Shown: positions 36,935 through 45,941 of the stretch, piece by piece
How positions within the stretch are numbered: position 1 is the stretch's first letter
Layout: the number at the start of each line of letters is the position of its first letter
Source: Microbispora hainanensis
Lineage (GTDB): Bacteria > Actinomycetota > Actinomycetes > Streptosporangiales > Streptosporangiaceae
Direction of reading: 5' to 3'
DNA length: 64,000 nt
Assembly (NCBI RefSeq): GCF_036186745.1
Contig: NZ_CP108086.1
Coordinates: 3,348,001-3,412,000 of the forward strand
Translations under genes and position numbers: made by a program
The notes under the pieces: generated by a model
What the model was told of the DNA's origin: nothing
The model's database searches: none
The model's input: the letters and a program-made list of their open reading frames with translations, nothing else

Positions 36935-36963
36935 TTGACCAGGCGGCATCGGGTCGGTAGTCT
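36935..36963 (+). promoter_or_regulatory. Promoter of rplM-rpsI-glmM
   Basis: TTGACC (36935-36940), 17-bp spacer, TAGTCT (36958-36963): a near-consensus housekeeping promoter. Predicted start near 36970 leaves a leader of about 137 nt. Confidence 0.8.
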
Positions 36964-37106
36964 GCTAGTTCGTTGTGTGTGGATCGGTCTGTCCGCAGAC
37001 CGGTGCACGGCGCGTCCGGCGTCTTCTCCCGTACATGTGGAGACGGAGGTTGTCGCCGTGCCTGCGCAACCTACCGAGAGTTCACATTCCGACAGAAGGC
37101 ACTGCC

Positions 37107-37550
37107 GTGCGCACGTTCTCACCGAAGCCCAACGACGTCGAACGTCAGTGGTACGTCATCGACGCGACCGACGTCGTGCTCGGCCGGCTGGCCAGCCAGG
37201 TGGCGACCCTGCTCCGCGGGAAGCACAAGCCGATCTTCGCTCCGCATGTCGACACGGGTGACTTCGTCATCGTCATCAACGCCGACAAGATCGCCCTGAG
37301 CGGCAACAAGCTCGAGCAGAAGAAGGCGTACCGCCACTCGGGTTACCCCGGCGGTCTGCGCTCCGTCAGCTACGGCGAGCTCATGGAGAAGCGTCCGGAC
37401 CGGGCCGTCGAGAAGGCCGTCCGTGGCATGCTTCCCAAGAACGCCCTGGGCCGGAAGATGGCCAAGAAGCTCAAGGTCTACGCCGGCGCCGAGCACCCGC
37501 ACCAGGCCCAGCAGCCGGTGCCCTTCCAGATCACCCAGATCGCCCAGTAA
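37107..37550 (+). CDS. rplM: 50S ribosomal protein L13
   Basis: Early-assembly large-subunit protein; 147 aa. GTG at 37107 ([20 protein letters not shown]) behind AGAAGG; the longer upstream frame is leader. [17 protein letters not shown] and [18 protein letters not shown] are diagnostic. First gene of rplM-rpsI-glmM. Confidence 0.97.
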   Translation: MRTFSPKPNDVERQWYVIDATDVVLGRLASQVATLLRGKHKPIFAPHVDTGDFVIVINADKIALSGNKLEQKKAYRHSGYPGGLRSVSYGELMEKRPDRAVEKAVRGMLPKNALGRKMAKKLKVYAGAEHPHQAQQPVPFQITQIAQ

Positions 37551-37580
37551 TCGCGAGCCAGGAAAGTTAAGAGGAGAACC

Positions 37581-38102
37581 GTGGCCGAGCCCACCGGTAT
37601 CGAGACGCTCGTCGAGGGCGAGCCGGAAGACTACTCCTCGGAGGAGTTCCCCTCCGAGTACACCACCGAGTCGGCCCCTGCCGGCGAGGGCGCCGTGCGC
37701 AAGCCCGTCACCACGGGCAACTCGTACGGCACCGGCCGCCGCAAGGAGGCCATCGCCCGTGTCCGCATCGTGCCGGGCACCGGCAAGTGGACGATCAACG
37801 GCCGCTCGCTGGACAGCTACTTCCCGAACAAGGTCCACCAGCAGCTGATCAACGAGCCGTTCGTCGTGCTCGGCGCCGAGGACGCGTTCGACGTCATCGC
37901 CCGCATCGACGGCGGCGGCGTGACCGGCCAGGCCGGTGCGCTGCGCATGGGCCTGTCCCGCGCGCTCGCCGCTCTGGACGCCGAGGTCAACCGCCCGCCG
38001 CTGAAGAAGGCCGGCTTCCTCACCCGTGACGCCCGCGCCACGGAGCGGAAGAAGTACGGCCTCAAGAAGGCCCGTAAGGCTCCGCAGTACAGCAAGCGTT
38101 AA
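37581..38102 (+). CDS. rpsI: 30S ribosomal protein S9 with acidic N-terminal extension
   Basis: Head protein whose C-terminal tail (APQYSKR) reaches P-site tRNA; 173 aa. The first 45 residues are an acidic extension ([17 protein letters not shown]) before the [14 protein letters not shown] core; such extensions are usual in actinobacteria. GTG at 37581 behind AGAGGAGA. The stop TAA shares a base with the glmM ATG. Confidence 0.96.
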   Translation: MAEPTGIETLVEGEPEDYSSEEFPSEYTTESAPAGEGAVRKPVTTGNSYGTGRRKEAIARVRIVPGTGKWTINGRSLDSYFPNKVHQQLINEPFVVLGAEDAFDVIARIDGGGVTGQAGALRMGLSRALAALDAEVNRPPLKKAGFLTRDARATERKKYGLKKARKAPQYSKR

Positions 38103-39487
38103 TGTCGCGGAACCCCGTGGGCGCCCCCTCCCGGGGGCGCCTCTTCGGCACCGACGGGGTACGTGGGGTCGCCGGGCGCGACCTCACCGCGGAGCTGGCC
38201 ATGGACCTGTCCGTGGCCGCCGCGCACGTGCTCGGCGACGCCGGGGCGTTCCACGCCAGCGTCGGGCGGCGCGGCCGCCCGATCGCCGTCGTAGGCCGGG
38301 ACCCGCGGGCTTCAGGAGAGTTCCTGGAGGCCGCCGTGGTCGCCGGCCTCGCGTCGTCTGGTGTGGACGTGCTGCGGCTCGGCGTGCTGCCCACCCCCGC
38401 GGTCGCGTACCTGACCAACGCGCTGGGAGCCGACCTCGGCGTCATGCTCTCCGCGTCGCACAACCCCGCGCCGGACAACGGCATCAAGTTCTTCAGCCGG
38501 GGCGGCTACAAGCTGCCCGACGCGGTGGAGAACGAGATCGAGCAGCGGCTCGGGGAGGAGTGGGACCGCCCGGTCGGCGCGTCCGTCGGCCGGGTCCGTG
38601 AGGCGTACGGCGAGGCCGACCGATACGTCTCCCACCTGCTCACCACGCTGCCCCACCGCCTCGACGGGCTGCGGGTCGTCGTCGACTGCGCGCACGGCGC
38701 GGCGCACATGGTCGCCCCGGAGGCGCTGCTGCGCGCCGGAGCGGTCGTGGAGACCATCGGCGCCGCCCCTGACGGGCTGAACATCAACGACGGTGTGGGC
38801 TCGACCCATCTGGCCGCCCTGCGGGAGGCCGTCGTCGGAAGCGGCGCCGACCTCGGCATCGCCTACGACGGCGACGCCGACCGCTGCCTCGCGGTCACCG
38901 GTGCGGGCGAGGAGGTCGACGGCGACCAGATCATGGCGATCCTGGCGCTGTCGATGCAGGCCGACGGCCGCCTCGCCAAGGACACGGTCGTCGCGACGGT
39001 CATGTCCAACCTGGGGTTCAAGCTCGCCCTCAGAGAGGCAGGCCTGACCGTGGTGGAGACCGCGGTCGGCGACCGGTATGTCCTGGAGGCGATGCAGGAC
39101 GGCGGCTACACGCTCGGCGGCGAGCAGTCCGGTCACGTGATCATGCTGGACCACGCCACGACCGGGGACGGCCTGCTGACCTCGCTCCACCTGATGGCCG
39201 AGGTGGCCCGGCAGGGCCGTTCCCTCGCCGACCTCGCGTCGGTGATGACGAGGCTGCCGCAGGTGCTCGTCAACGTCAGGGACGTGGCCAAGGCGAAGGC
39301 CTCCGACCCCGCGCTGCGGGCGGCCGTGGCCGAGGCGGAGGCCGAGCTCGGGGAGACCGGCCGCGTGCTGATCCGCCCGAGCGGCACCGAGCCGATGATC
39401 CGGGTCATGGTCGAGGCCGCGTCGCACGACCAGGCCAAGGCCGTGGCCGATCGCCTCGCGGACGTCGTCCGTACGGTCTGCGTCTGA
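38102..39487 (+). CDS. glmM: Phosphoglucosamine mutase
   Basis: Converts glucosamine-6-phosphate to glucosamine-1-phosphate for UDP-GlcNAc and peptidoglycan; 461 aa. Phosphoserine loop SASHNP with the catalytic serine at residue 119, metal loop DGDADR near residue 257, sugar-binding GGEQSGH and phosphate-binding [11 protein letters not shown]. The ATG overlaps rpsI, coupling cell-wall precursor supply to ribosomal-protein transcription. A perfect terminator follows. Confidence 0.96.
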   Translation: MSRNPVGAPSRGRLFGTDGVRGVAGRDLTAELAMDLSVAAAHVLGDAGAFHASVGRRGRPIAVVGRDPRASGEFLEAAVVAGLASSGVDVLRLGVLPTPAVAYLTNALGADLGVMLSASHNPAPDNGIKFFSRGGYKLPDAVENEIEQRLGEEWDRPVGASVGRVREAYGEADRYVSHLLTTLPHRLDGLRVVVDCAHGAAHMVAPEALLRAGAVVETIGAAPDGLNINDGVGSTHLAALREAVVGSGADLGIAYDGDADRCLAVTGAGEEVDGDQIMAILALSMQADGRLAKDTVVATVMSNLGFKLALREAGLTVVETAVGDRYVLEAMQDGGYTLGGEQSGHVIMLDHATTGDGLLTSLHLMAEVARQGRSLADLASVMTRLPQVLVNVRDVAKAKASDPALRAAVAEAEAELGETGRVLIRPSGTEPMIRVMVEAASHDQAKAVADRLADVVRTVCV

Positions 39488-39505
39488 CGCGCGTCACCAG
39501 CCGAC

Positions 39506-39543
39506 AAGGAACCCCGCCGGGTGCGTGCCCGGCGGGGTTCCTT
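39506..39543 (+). terminator. Terminator of rplM-rpsI-glmM
   Basis: AAGGAACCCCGCCGGG (39506-39521) pairs perfectly with CCCGGCGGGGTTCCTT (39528-39543) around TGCGTG; a 16-bp stem 18 bp after the glmM stop. Confidence 0.9.
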
Positions 39544-39547
39544 ATTG

Positions 39548-39583
39548 GAAGCGCTTCTCAATTGCGTAATGTGCGCGTAACAC
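39548..39583 (+). promoter_or_regulatory. LacI-type palindrome over the promoter of the LAL regulator gene
   Basis: GAAGCGCTTC (39548-39557), flanked by TTG and TCAA, has the central CG and symmetry of LacI-family operators. It overlaps a candidate -35 TTCTCA (39555-39560); a 17-bp spacer leads to TAACAC (39578-39583), 6 nt before the ATG at 39590. No Shine-Dalgarno sequence precedes that ATG, so the transcript may be leaderless and repressible. Confidence 0.5.
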
Positions 39584-39589
39584 TGATTT

Positions 39590-42373
39590 ATGTCTTATCT
39601 GACCGGTGTTCCGACGGGGGCGTTAAGGGGGCGTGACAAGGAGTCGGACGCGCTGCGCGCGCTCGTGGACCGGGCCGGGGCCGGTGCGGGCGGGTGCCTG
39701 CTCCTCCTCGGCGGCCCGGGCACGGGCAAGACCGCGCTGCTCGATCTCGCCGCCGCGTACGCGGCCGGCGAAACCCCGCACGGGTTCCTCGTGCTCCGCA
39801 CCCAGGGGGTGAGAGGCGAGACCCACCTGCCGTACGCCGGGCTGCACGCCCTGCTCCACCCGATCGCGGATCGGCTGGACACGACGGCGGCCGACATGCG
39901 GATGCTCGCCGAGGCGCTGCGCGCCGGCGTCGCCCCGGGCGGCCTGGCGCTGCCCGCCGCGCTGCTGCGGCTCCTGCGGACCGCCGGGCGCCCGGTGCTG
40001 GTGTGCGCCGACGACCTCCAGTGGCTCGACGCCCCCAGCCGGGAGGCGATCTGTTTCGTGGCCCGCCGGGCCGTCGCGGCGCCCGTCGCGGTGCTGCTCG
40101 CCTCCGGGGAGCCCGGCACGGCCCCCGGCGACCTGCCGCCGCTGCCGCTCGCGCCCCTCGACGAGCGGGCGTCCTGCCAGGTGCTCGACGACCTCGTGCC
40201 CGACGGGCTCCCGGGCGACCTGCGTACGGCGCTGGTGCGGGCGGCCCGGGGCAACCCGCTCGCGCTGGCCGAGCTCGCCGGCTCGCTGACCGACGCGCAC
40301 CGCACGGGCGCGGCGCCGCCGCCCGAGACGCCGCCACGCGCCGGACGGCTGTGGCGGGCGTACGCCGACCGGCTCCGCGGCCTGCCCGCCGACACGGCCG
40401 ACCTCGTCCTGCTGATCGCGGCCGATCCCGGCATCGACGCCGCCACGCTGGTGCGCGCCGCGGAGTCGCGGTGCGGGCTCGCGCCCCTGGAGGCGGCGGA
40501 GACCGCGGGCGTCGTCGCCGAGACTCCGGACGGCGGCTTCGACCTGGCCGACCCGATCCTGCGGCACGTCGCGTACGCCGAGGCGTCCCTCGCCCGGCGG
40601 CGGGCCGCCCACCGCCTGCTGGCACGCCTCTACGACGGTGTTCCCGGCGGGGAGCACCAGCGGCTGCGGCGGGCCTGGCACCGCGCCGCCGCACTCGACG
40701 GGCCCGCCGACCACCTGGCGGAAGACCTCGTACGCGCGCTCGCGGCGGCACCGAAGGCGGCGGCGAAGGCGACGGCGTTTCCCGAGCCGTTCCGCGTCCT
40801 CGAACGGGCGGCCGAGCTCACCGGGCACGGCGAGGCCAAGGCCGCACGGCTGGCCGCGGCCGCCCGGCACGCCTGGCAGGCCGGGCAGCCGCAGCGGGCG
40901 AGGTCGCTGCTGTCCCGGATCGACACGCTCGGGGCGGGGGTCGAGGTGCGCGGTCACGCCGAACTCGTCAGGGGCAGCCTGGAGCTGCGCGCCGGCACGA
41001 CCGACAGCGCCTGCGACACGCTGCTCGCCGCCGCGGAGCGGCTGCTGCGCACCGACCGCGAGCAGGCCGTACGCGCGCTCGTCCGGGCGGGCGAGGCGAG
41101 CTACCTGGCGGGGGACAACCGCCGGTTCCTGGCGATCGCACGTCGGGCCGAGACCCTACGGCGGCCCGACGACGACCACGTCACGCGCCTGGCGCTGGAG
41201 TATCTCGCGGGCATGGCCGCCACCTTCCGGGGCAGACACCGTGAGGCGACCGCCTCGCTGCGCCGCGTCGTCTCCGGGGTGACGGCGCCGCCCTCGGCCG
41301 GCAGCCCTTGGGCGCTCGTGTGGGGCGGCGTGGCGCACCTTCTGCTCGGCAACGGCGCCGACGCGCTCACGCTGGCGTCCCGGGCGGTCGAGATGGCGCG
41401 CGCTCACGGCGCGGTCGCCAGCATGCCGCAGATGCTGGAGATCCTGATCCAGGCCCAGCTCTGGAGCGGCCGTTATGACGCGGTCGCGGCCAACGCCATG
41501 GACGGCCTGCGCCTGGCGCAGGAGACGGGCCGGGCCACCAGCGGCGCGCAGCATCTCGCCTGGCTCGCGTTCACCGCCGCCGTCGCGGGCGACGAGGAGA
41601 CCTGCGTCCTGCGGGCGGCGCGGGCCGTCGAACTGGCCGCCGCCCACGGCGTCAGCGTGGCCGAGGCGCTCGGCACGCTGGCCCTGGCCCATCTGGACGT
41701 CGCGGCGAACCGCCACGCCGACGCCGTGAACCGGCTGCGCACGGTCGCCCGTACGGGTGACCCCCTCGTCGTGCGGGTGATGGCGACGCCGCTGCTCGTC
41801 GAGAGCGCCGTACGCACCGGAGACATCGCGCAGGCGAGGGACGCGCTGGTCATACTGGACCGCTGGGCCGACAGCACCCGCGACCCCGACCGGCTGGCGC
41901 TGGCGGCCCGGTGCCACGCGCTGCTCGCGCCCCCGGCCGAGGCGGGGGAGCGCTTCTCCGAGGCGCTCGAACTGCACCGTCAGGGGGCGTGCGCGTTCGA
42001 GACCGCGCGCACGCGGCTGCTGTACGGCGGCATGCTCAGGCGGTCGCGCCGCCCCGGCGCGGCCCGCGAGCACCTGCACGGCGCCCTGGAGACGTTCGAG
42101 CGGTACGGCGCCCGCCTGTGGAGCGAGCACGCCCGCGCGGAGCTGCGCGCGGCCGGGGAGTCGGTGCGGCCGTCGGCGTCCCGCTCGGAGGCCGGCCGGC
42201 TGCTCACGGCTCAGCAGTTCCAGATCGCCACCCTGGTGGCGGAGGGCGCGACGAACCGCGAGGTGGCGGCCCGGCTGTTCATCAGCCCGCGCACCGTGGA
42301 GCACCACCTGCGCAACATCTTCGCCAGGCTCGGCGTGCGCTCCCGGGTCGAGCTGACCCGCCTCCTGTCGTGA
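39590..42373 (+). CDS. Large ATP-binding LuxR-family (LAL/STAND) transcriptional regulator
   Basis: 927 aa. N-terminal AAA/STAND ATPase with Walker A GGPGTGKT (residues 41-48) and Walker B-like PVLVCADDLQWLD near 130-140. A long helical TPR-like middle follows, and a C-terminal LuxR helix-turn-helix (about 870-927) with LTAQQFQIATLVAEGATNRE and SPRTVEHHLRNIFARLG. LAL regulators (MalT-like) activate promoters after ligand and ATP binding. The gene lies 138 bp upstream of the cutinase in the same direction, which makes the cutinase a candidate target; that link is inference. Confidence 0.9.
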   Translation: MSYLTGVPTGALRGRDKESDALRALVDRAGAGAGGCLLLLGGPGTGKTALLDLAAAYAAGETPHGFLVLRTQGVRGETHLPYAGLHALLHPIADRLDTTAADMRMLAEALRAGVAPGGLALPAALLRLLRTAGRPVLVCADDLQWLDAPSREAICFVARRAVAAPVAVLLASGEPGTAPGDLPPLPLAPLDERASCQVLDDLVPDGLPGDLRTALVRAARGNPLALAELAGSLTDAHRTGAAPPPETPPRAGRLWRAYADRLRGLPADTADLVLLIAADPGIDAATLVRAAESRCGLAPLEAAETAGVVAETPDGGFDLADPILRHVAYAEASLARRRAAHRLLARLYDGVPGGEHQRLRRAWHRAAALDGPADHLAEDLVRALAAAPKAAAKATAFPEPFRVLERAAELTGHGEAKAARLAAAARHAWQAGQPQRARSLLSRIDTLGAGVEVRGHAELVRGSLELRAGTTDSACDTLLAAAERLLRTDREQAVRALVRAGEASYLAGDNRRFLAIARRAETLRRPDDDHVTRLALEYLAGMAATFRGRHREATASLRRVVSGVTAPPSAGSPWALVWGGVAHLLLGNGADALTLASRAVEMARAHGAVASMPQMLEILIQAQLWSGRYDAVAANAMDGLRLAQETGRATSGAQHLAWLAFTAAVAGDEETCVLRAARAVELAAAHGVSVAEALGTLALAHLDVAANRHADAVNRLRTVARTGDPLVVRVMATPLLVESAVRTGDIAQARDALVILDRWADSTRDPDRLALAARCHALLAPPAEAGERFSEALELHRQGACAFETARTRLLYGGMLRRSRRPGAAREHLHGALETFERYGARLWSEHARAELRAAGESVRPSASRSEAGRLLTAQQFQIATLVAEGATNREVAARLFISPRTVEHHLRNIFARLGVRSRVELTRLLS

Positions 42374-42393
42374 GGCGGGCGGGTATCGGCGAC

Positions 42394-42484
42394 CGGTGAT
42401 TTCACCGATGCGCGTGCGGCGTCGGCGGCGCGACAGTGACGACGGTCAAACCGCTCGCGGGAACGGGCCCGTGTGGCCGTTCCC
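42394..42484 (+). promoter_or_regulatory. Two inverted repeats upstream of the cutinase gene
   Basis: CGGTGA-TT-TCACCG (42394-42407) is a perfect palindrome 105 bp before the start. GGGAACGG (42459-42466) and CCGTTCCC (42477-42484) form a second perfect inverted repeat with a 10-bp spacer, ending 12 bp before the AAGGAG site. Both are plausible operators or, for the second, a leader hairpin. Confidence 0.5.
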
Positions 42485-42511
42485 ACTCCTCCCCCCAAGG
42501 AGTGCACCGAC

Positions 42512-43402
42512 GTGCCGACACACTCCCCAACCCTGCTTCTGCGACGCCTGTCCTCCGCGGTCACGACGCTGGCGCTCGTCGTGCTGCTCGCACTGGCCGG
42601 CGGTCTCCTCACCGCTCCCGCCGCCCACGCCGCCGTACACGGCCCCGACCCCACCGACGCGCTGCTGGAGGCGTCGCGCGGGCCGTACGCGACCGCGCAG
42701 GTCGACGTGTCGTCGCTGCTCGTGAGCGGTTTCGGCGGCGGGACCATCTACTATCCGACCACCACGTCCGAGGGGACGTTCGGCGGCGTGGCCATCGCCC
42801 CCGGTTACACGGCCGACAAGTCGAGCCTCGCGTGGCTGGCCGCCCGGCTCGCCTCGCACGGCTTCGTGGTGTTCAACATCGACACGCTGACCCGGCTCGA
42901 CCAGCCCGACAGCCGGGGCAGGCAGCTGCTCGCGGCCCTCGACTACCTGACTGAGCGCAGCTCGGTCCGCGGCCGGGTGGACGCGAGCAGGCTCGGCGTG
43001 ATGGGCCACTCGATGGGCGGCGGCGGCACGCTGGAGGCCGTGGACGGCCGGCCGTCGCTGCGGGCCGCGGTGCCGCTGACGCCGTGGAACCTCGACAAGA
43101 CCTGGCCGGGCGTGCAGACCCCGACGCTGATCATCGGCGCGGACAACGACACGGTCGCGCCGGTCTCCTCGCACGCGGCGCCCTTCTACACCAGCCTGCC
43201 GTCCTCGCTCGACAAGGCATATCTGGAACTGAACAACGCCACCCACTTCGCGCCGAACACGACCAACACCACCATCGGCAAGTACGCCGTGGCCTGGATG
43301 AAGCGGTTCGTGGACGACGACACCCGCTATGACCGGTTCCTCTGCCCGGGCCCGAGCCGTGGTCTGACCGTGGAGGAATACCGCAGCACCTGCCCGTTCT
43401 GA
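42512..43402 (+). CDS. Secreted cutinase / polyester hydrolase (PET-hydrolase-like)
   Basis: 296-aa precursor from GTG 42512, which has AAGGAG 9 nt upstream. The signal peptide ends at APAAHA (residue 40). The mature alpha/beta hydrolase has Ser167 (GHSMGGGG), Asp213 (GADNDT) and His245 (NATHFAPN), with the same spacing (46 and 32) that I recall for Thermobifida fusca TfCut2. Oxyanion residues are Tyr99 and Met168, Trp192 follows PLTP, and Cys278/Cys294 are placed for the family's C-terminal disulfide. Substrates of the family are cutin, triglycerides and aromatic polyesters. Residue 101 is Ala, as in leaf-compost cutinase, where TfCut2 has Gly62. Activity on PET is inferred. Confidence 0.92.
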   Translation: MPTHSPTLLLRRLSSAVTTLALVVLLALAGGLLTAPAAHAAVHGPDPTDALLEASRGPYATAQVDVSSLLVSGFGGGTIYYPTTTSEGTFGGVAIAPGYTADKSSLAWLAARLASHGFVVFNIDTLTRLDQPDSRGRQLLAALDYLTERSSVRGRVDASRLGVMGHSMGGGGTLEAVDGRPSLRAAVPLTPWNLDKTWPGVQTPTLIIGADNDTVAPVSSHAAPFYTSLPSSLDKAYLELNNATHFAPNTTNTTIGKYAVAWMKRFVDDDTRYDRFLCPGPSRGLTVEEYRSTCPF

Positions 43403-43421
43403 CGTCTCCCCGGCGTCTCTC

Positions 43422-43466
43422 CGGCGTACGGACGGCCGCCCGTTCACGGCGGTCGTCCGTACGCCG
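43422..43466. terminator. Bidirectional terminator between cutinase and AraC gene
   Basis: CGGCGTACGGACG (43422-43434) pairs with CGTCCGTACGCCG (43454-43466). After a G-T wobble, CCGCC pairs with GGCGG around a 7-nt loop: 19 pairs in all, centred between two convergent genes. Confidence 0.85.
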
Positions 43467-43476
43467 CTGACTGCTG

Positions 43477-44382
43477 TCAGGGCAGGACGCCGGCGGGAGT
43501 GCGGACGCTCTGCCGCAGGCGGGCGGCGTCCTGGCTCGGCGGCGCGCCGAACTGACGGCGGTATTCCCGGCTGAACTGCGACGGGTTGTCGTAGCCCACG
43601 CGGTGGCCGACTCCGATGACGTCGCCCGGGTGGGTGGCGAGCAGCAGCCGGGCCTCCTGCAGCCGGATCTGCTTCTGGAACTGGATGGGGCTCATCGCGG
43701 TCACCGCGTGGAAGTTGCGGTAGAAGGCGGAGACGCTCATGCCGGACAGCCGTGCGAGGTCCTCGACGCGGAACGACCGGGCGTAGTGCTCGCGGATCCA
43801 GCGCACGGCCCGCGAGATGTGGCTGAGGCCGCTGTCGGCGAGGCCGAGCTGGCGCACCGTCGCGCCCTGCTCGCCGGTGATCACGCGCCACAGGATCTCG
43901 CGCTTGACCAGCGGGGCGAGCACGGCCCGGTCGCGCGGCTCGTCGAGCAGGCGCAGCAGCCGGACCACCGCGTCGAGCAGCGGAGCCGGGGCGTCGGTGA
44001 CGGTGATCCCCGGCGCCGCGCCTCCGCTCGTGAGGGGAGTGTCACCGGGCGCGGCCTGCAGCAGCAGCTCGGCTACGGCGGACGGTTCCAGGACGAGACC
44101 GAAGCCCAGCGCAGGACGTTCGGGGTCCGCCTGGGTGAACTGCCCGGTCACCGGCAGATCGACCGAGGCGACCAGATACTGTCCGGCGCCGTACTCGAAG
44201 ATCCGGTCGCCGAGCGCGAGGCGTTTGGCGCCCTGGGCGATGACCGCCAGCACGGTGCCGGACATCGAGGGCGCCGGTGGGTCCGACCTGTCGACCTTCG
44301 AGACGAGCACGCCGTCGATGGCGGTGGTCCCGTCGGGCCGGGCATGCCGCGCCAGCAGGGTGCGGAGCTCTTCGAGGCACAT
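43477..44382 (-). CDS. AraC-family transcriptional regulator
   Basis: 301 aa from ATG 44382 (MCLEELRTLLARHARPDG). N-terminal AraC_N-type sensor domain, then two C-terminal helix-turn-helices: FRVEDLARLSGMSVSAFYRNF and GVGHRVGYDNPSQFSREYRR near residues 215-285. An upstream TTG at 44439 would add 19 residues, but neither start has a clear ribosome site and the family usually begins near the LLARHA helix. Divergent from a monooxygenase-like/esterase pair that it probably controls. Confidence 0.88.
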   Translation of the reverse strand: MCLEELRTLLARHARPDGTTAIDGVLVSKVDRSDPPAPSMSGTVLAVIAQGAKRLALGDRIFEYGAGQYLVASVDLPVTGQFTQADPERPALGFGLVLEPSAVAELLLQAAPGDTPLTSGGAAPGITVTDAPAPLLDAVVRLLRLLDEPRDRAVLAPLVKREILWRVITGEQGATVRQLGLADSGLSHISRAVRWIREHYARSFRVEDLARLSGMSVSAFYRNFHAVTAMSPIQFQKQIRLQEARLLLATHPGDVIGVGHRVGYDNPSQFSREYRRQFGAPPSQDAARLRQSVRTPAGVLP

Positions 44383-44529
44383 GCGGCCATTGCAGCACGA
44401 TTCCGGGCCAGCGTTCCCGAACGCGAGAGGATCGTGCAAATAGCGGCGAGCATCATTCTAACGTTTCCGCAGGTCAAACCGATTTAATGGGATCAGCTCA
44501 CTCCACCGATGAGAAACACGAGGGAATCA

Positions 44530-44847
44530 ATGACCGTCACCTACGGCTTCGCCGCGACCCTGACCGCCAGGCCCGGCATGGGCGACCTGCTGGTCGACAT
44601 GCTGCTGACCGGCCTTGACGAGGGCAGCCCCGCCGCGAGCGAGCACTGCGTCGTCTATCTGGTCTCCCGCTCCGCCTCCGACCCCGAGGTCGTCCACGTC
44701 ATCGAGGGCTGGACCAGCGAGGAGGACCACCACCGGGTCTTCGCCGGCGAGGCCGCCCAGGCCATCGTTGCGCGGATCGGCGGGCTGCTGGCCAAGGAGT
44801 CGGAATATGCCGACCACGTCCCGGTGCGCGGCAAGGCCGCCTTCTGA
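44530..44847 (+). CDS. Antibiotic-biosynthesis-monooxygenase (ABM) fold protein
   Basis: 105-aa ferredoxin-like dimeric fold (MTVTYGFAATLTARPGMGDLL, CVVYLVSRSASDPEVVHVIEGW, H-H near residue 67). Proteins of this fold include quinone-forming monooxygenases and heme-degrading enzymes, but many are uncharacterised. ATG 44530 has GAGGGA 4-5 nt upstream. 45 bp before an esterase gene and divergent from araC. Confidence 0.85.
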   Translation: MTVTYGFAATLTARPGMGDLLVDMLLTGLDEGSPAASEHCVVYLVSRSASDPEVVHVIEGWTSEEDHHRVFAGEAAQAIVARIGGLLAKESEYADHVPVRGKAAF

Positions 44848-44892
44848 CCCCGCCGGCCACCCGGCGACCCTCCCCTCTGAAAGGCAGTGACC

Positions 44893-45852
44893 ATGACCCC
44901 CGTACGCCCCGCCCTGGACCCCCAACTGCGTGACCTGCTGGCCGAGATGCCCCTCATGTCGCAGCTCGACGCCGAAGTGCTCGCGCACCTGCGCCGGCTT
45001 CCGGCGGCCCCCGTCGACTCCCTCCTCGCAGACCGGCGGGTCGACCGGCGCGAGGTCACCGTGCCCGCCCCGGACGGCGCCCCGATCGCCCTTTCGATCT
45101 TCAGTCCGGAGAACGCCGCCGACGCGCCCTGCGTCTACTGGATGCACGGGGGCGGGATGGTCATGGGCGACCGCTTCTCGCAGATCGACATCCCGCTGGA
45201 GTGGCTCGACCGGTTCGGCGCGGTCGTGGTCTCCGTCGAATATCGGCTCGCCCCGGAGGCCACCGGCACAACCCTCGTCGACGACTGCTACCAGGGCCTG
45301 CTCTGGGTCGCCGAGCACGCCGCCGAGCTCGGCGTCGATCCCGCCAGGATCGTCGTCGCGGGCGCCAGCGCGGGCGGCGGCCTCGCCGCGGGCGTCACGC
45401 TGCTGGCCCGCGACCGCGGCACCCCGCTTATCGCCGCGCAGGTGCTGATCTGCCCCATGCTCGACCACCGCAACACCAGCACGTCGAGCCGCCAGTTCTC
45501 CGGCGTGCCCGGCGTCTGGACCCGTGAGATGAACGAGTTCGGCTGGCGGTCCGTCCTCGGCGGCCGCACCGGCGACGAGGTGCCCCCGTACGTCTCGCCC
45601 GCGCTGGCGGACGACCTGTCGGGCCTGCCGGCCACCTACATCGACACCGGCTCCGCCGAGGTCTTCCGCGACGAGGACGCCGACTACGCCACCCGCATCT
45701 GGGCGGCCGGGGGTCAGGCCGAGCTGCACGTCTGGGCGGGCGGCTTCCACGGATTCGACGCCCTCTTTCCGCAGGCGCGGATCTCGGCCACGGCCCGCCG
45801 TACGCGCACCGAGTGGCTCGCCCGCGTCCTGTCCCCCGACGCCACCGCATGA
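44893..45852 (+). CDS. HSL-family alpha/beta hydrolase (esterase)
   Basis: 319 aa. Oxyanion motif HGGG at residues 85-88, nucleophile Ser159 in GASAGG, then the acid in YIDTGSAEVFRDED and His in GGFHGFD. These mark the hormone-sensitive-lipase (family IV) esterases, which hydrolyse short acyl esters. ATG 44893 has AAGG 8 nt upstream; GTG 44887 is too close to it. Cytoplasmic: no signal peptide. Probably co-transcribed with the ABM-fold gene. Confidence 0.9.
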   Translation: MTPVRPALDPQLRDLLAEMPLMSQLDAEVLAHLRRLPAAPVDSLLADRRVDRREVTVPAPDGAPIALSIFSPENAADAPCVYWMHGGGMVMGDRFSQIDIPLEWLDRFGAVVVSVEYRLAPEATGTTLVDDCYQGLLWVAEHAAELGVDPARIVVAGASAGGGLAAGVTLLARDRGTPLIAAQVLICPMLDHRNTSTSSRQFSGVPGVWTREMNEFGWRSVLGGRTGDEVPPYVSPALADDLSGLPATYIDTGSAEVFRDEDADYATRIWAAGGQAELHVWAGGFHGFDALFPQARISATARRTRTEWLARVLSPDATA

Positions 45853-45941
45853 CGCCGCCGAGCAGACGGTTATTCGGCCTACGCGGCCCAGAACATCGAC
45901 GTGTCGGGCGGGCTTCGACCTCTGGAAACCTCTGGACCCGA

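Larger units (their letters stand above)
36770..37106. other. Divergent regulatory region between the CAP gene and rplM
   Basis: 337 bp, less G+C rich than its surroundings. Holds a perfect palindrome TGAACGTTCA (36889-36898) and the rplM promoter. On the minus strand TTGACT (36838-36833) could be a -35 for an extended CAP transcript, but no good -10 follows. A CGGTCTG/CAGACCG hairpin (36985-36991 / 36996-37002) lies in the rplM leader. Confidence 0.55.

Noticed and set aside
45853..45941. Terminator between the convergent esterase and ABC permease genes
   Set aside because: Only a short direct repeat (CCTCTGGA) is visible, no stable stem.
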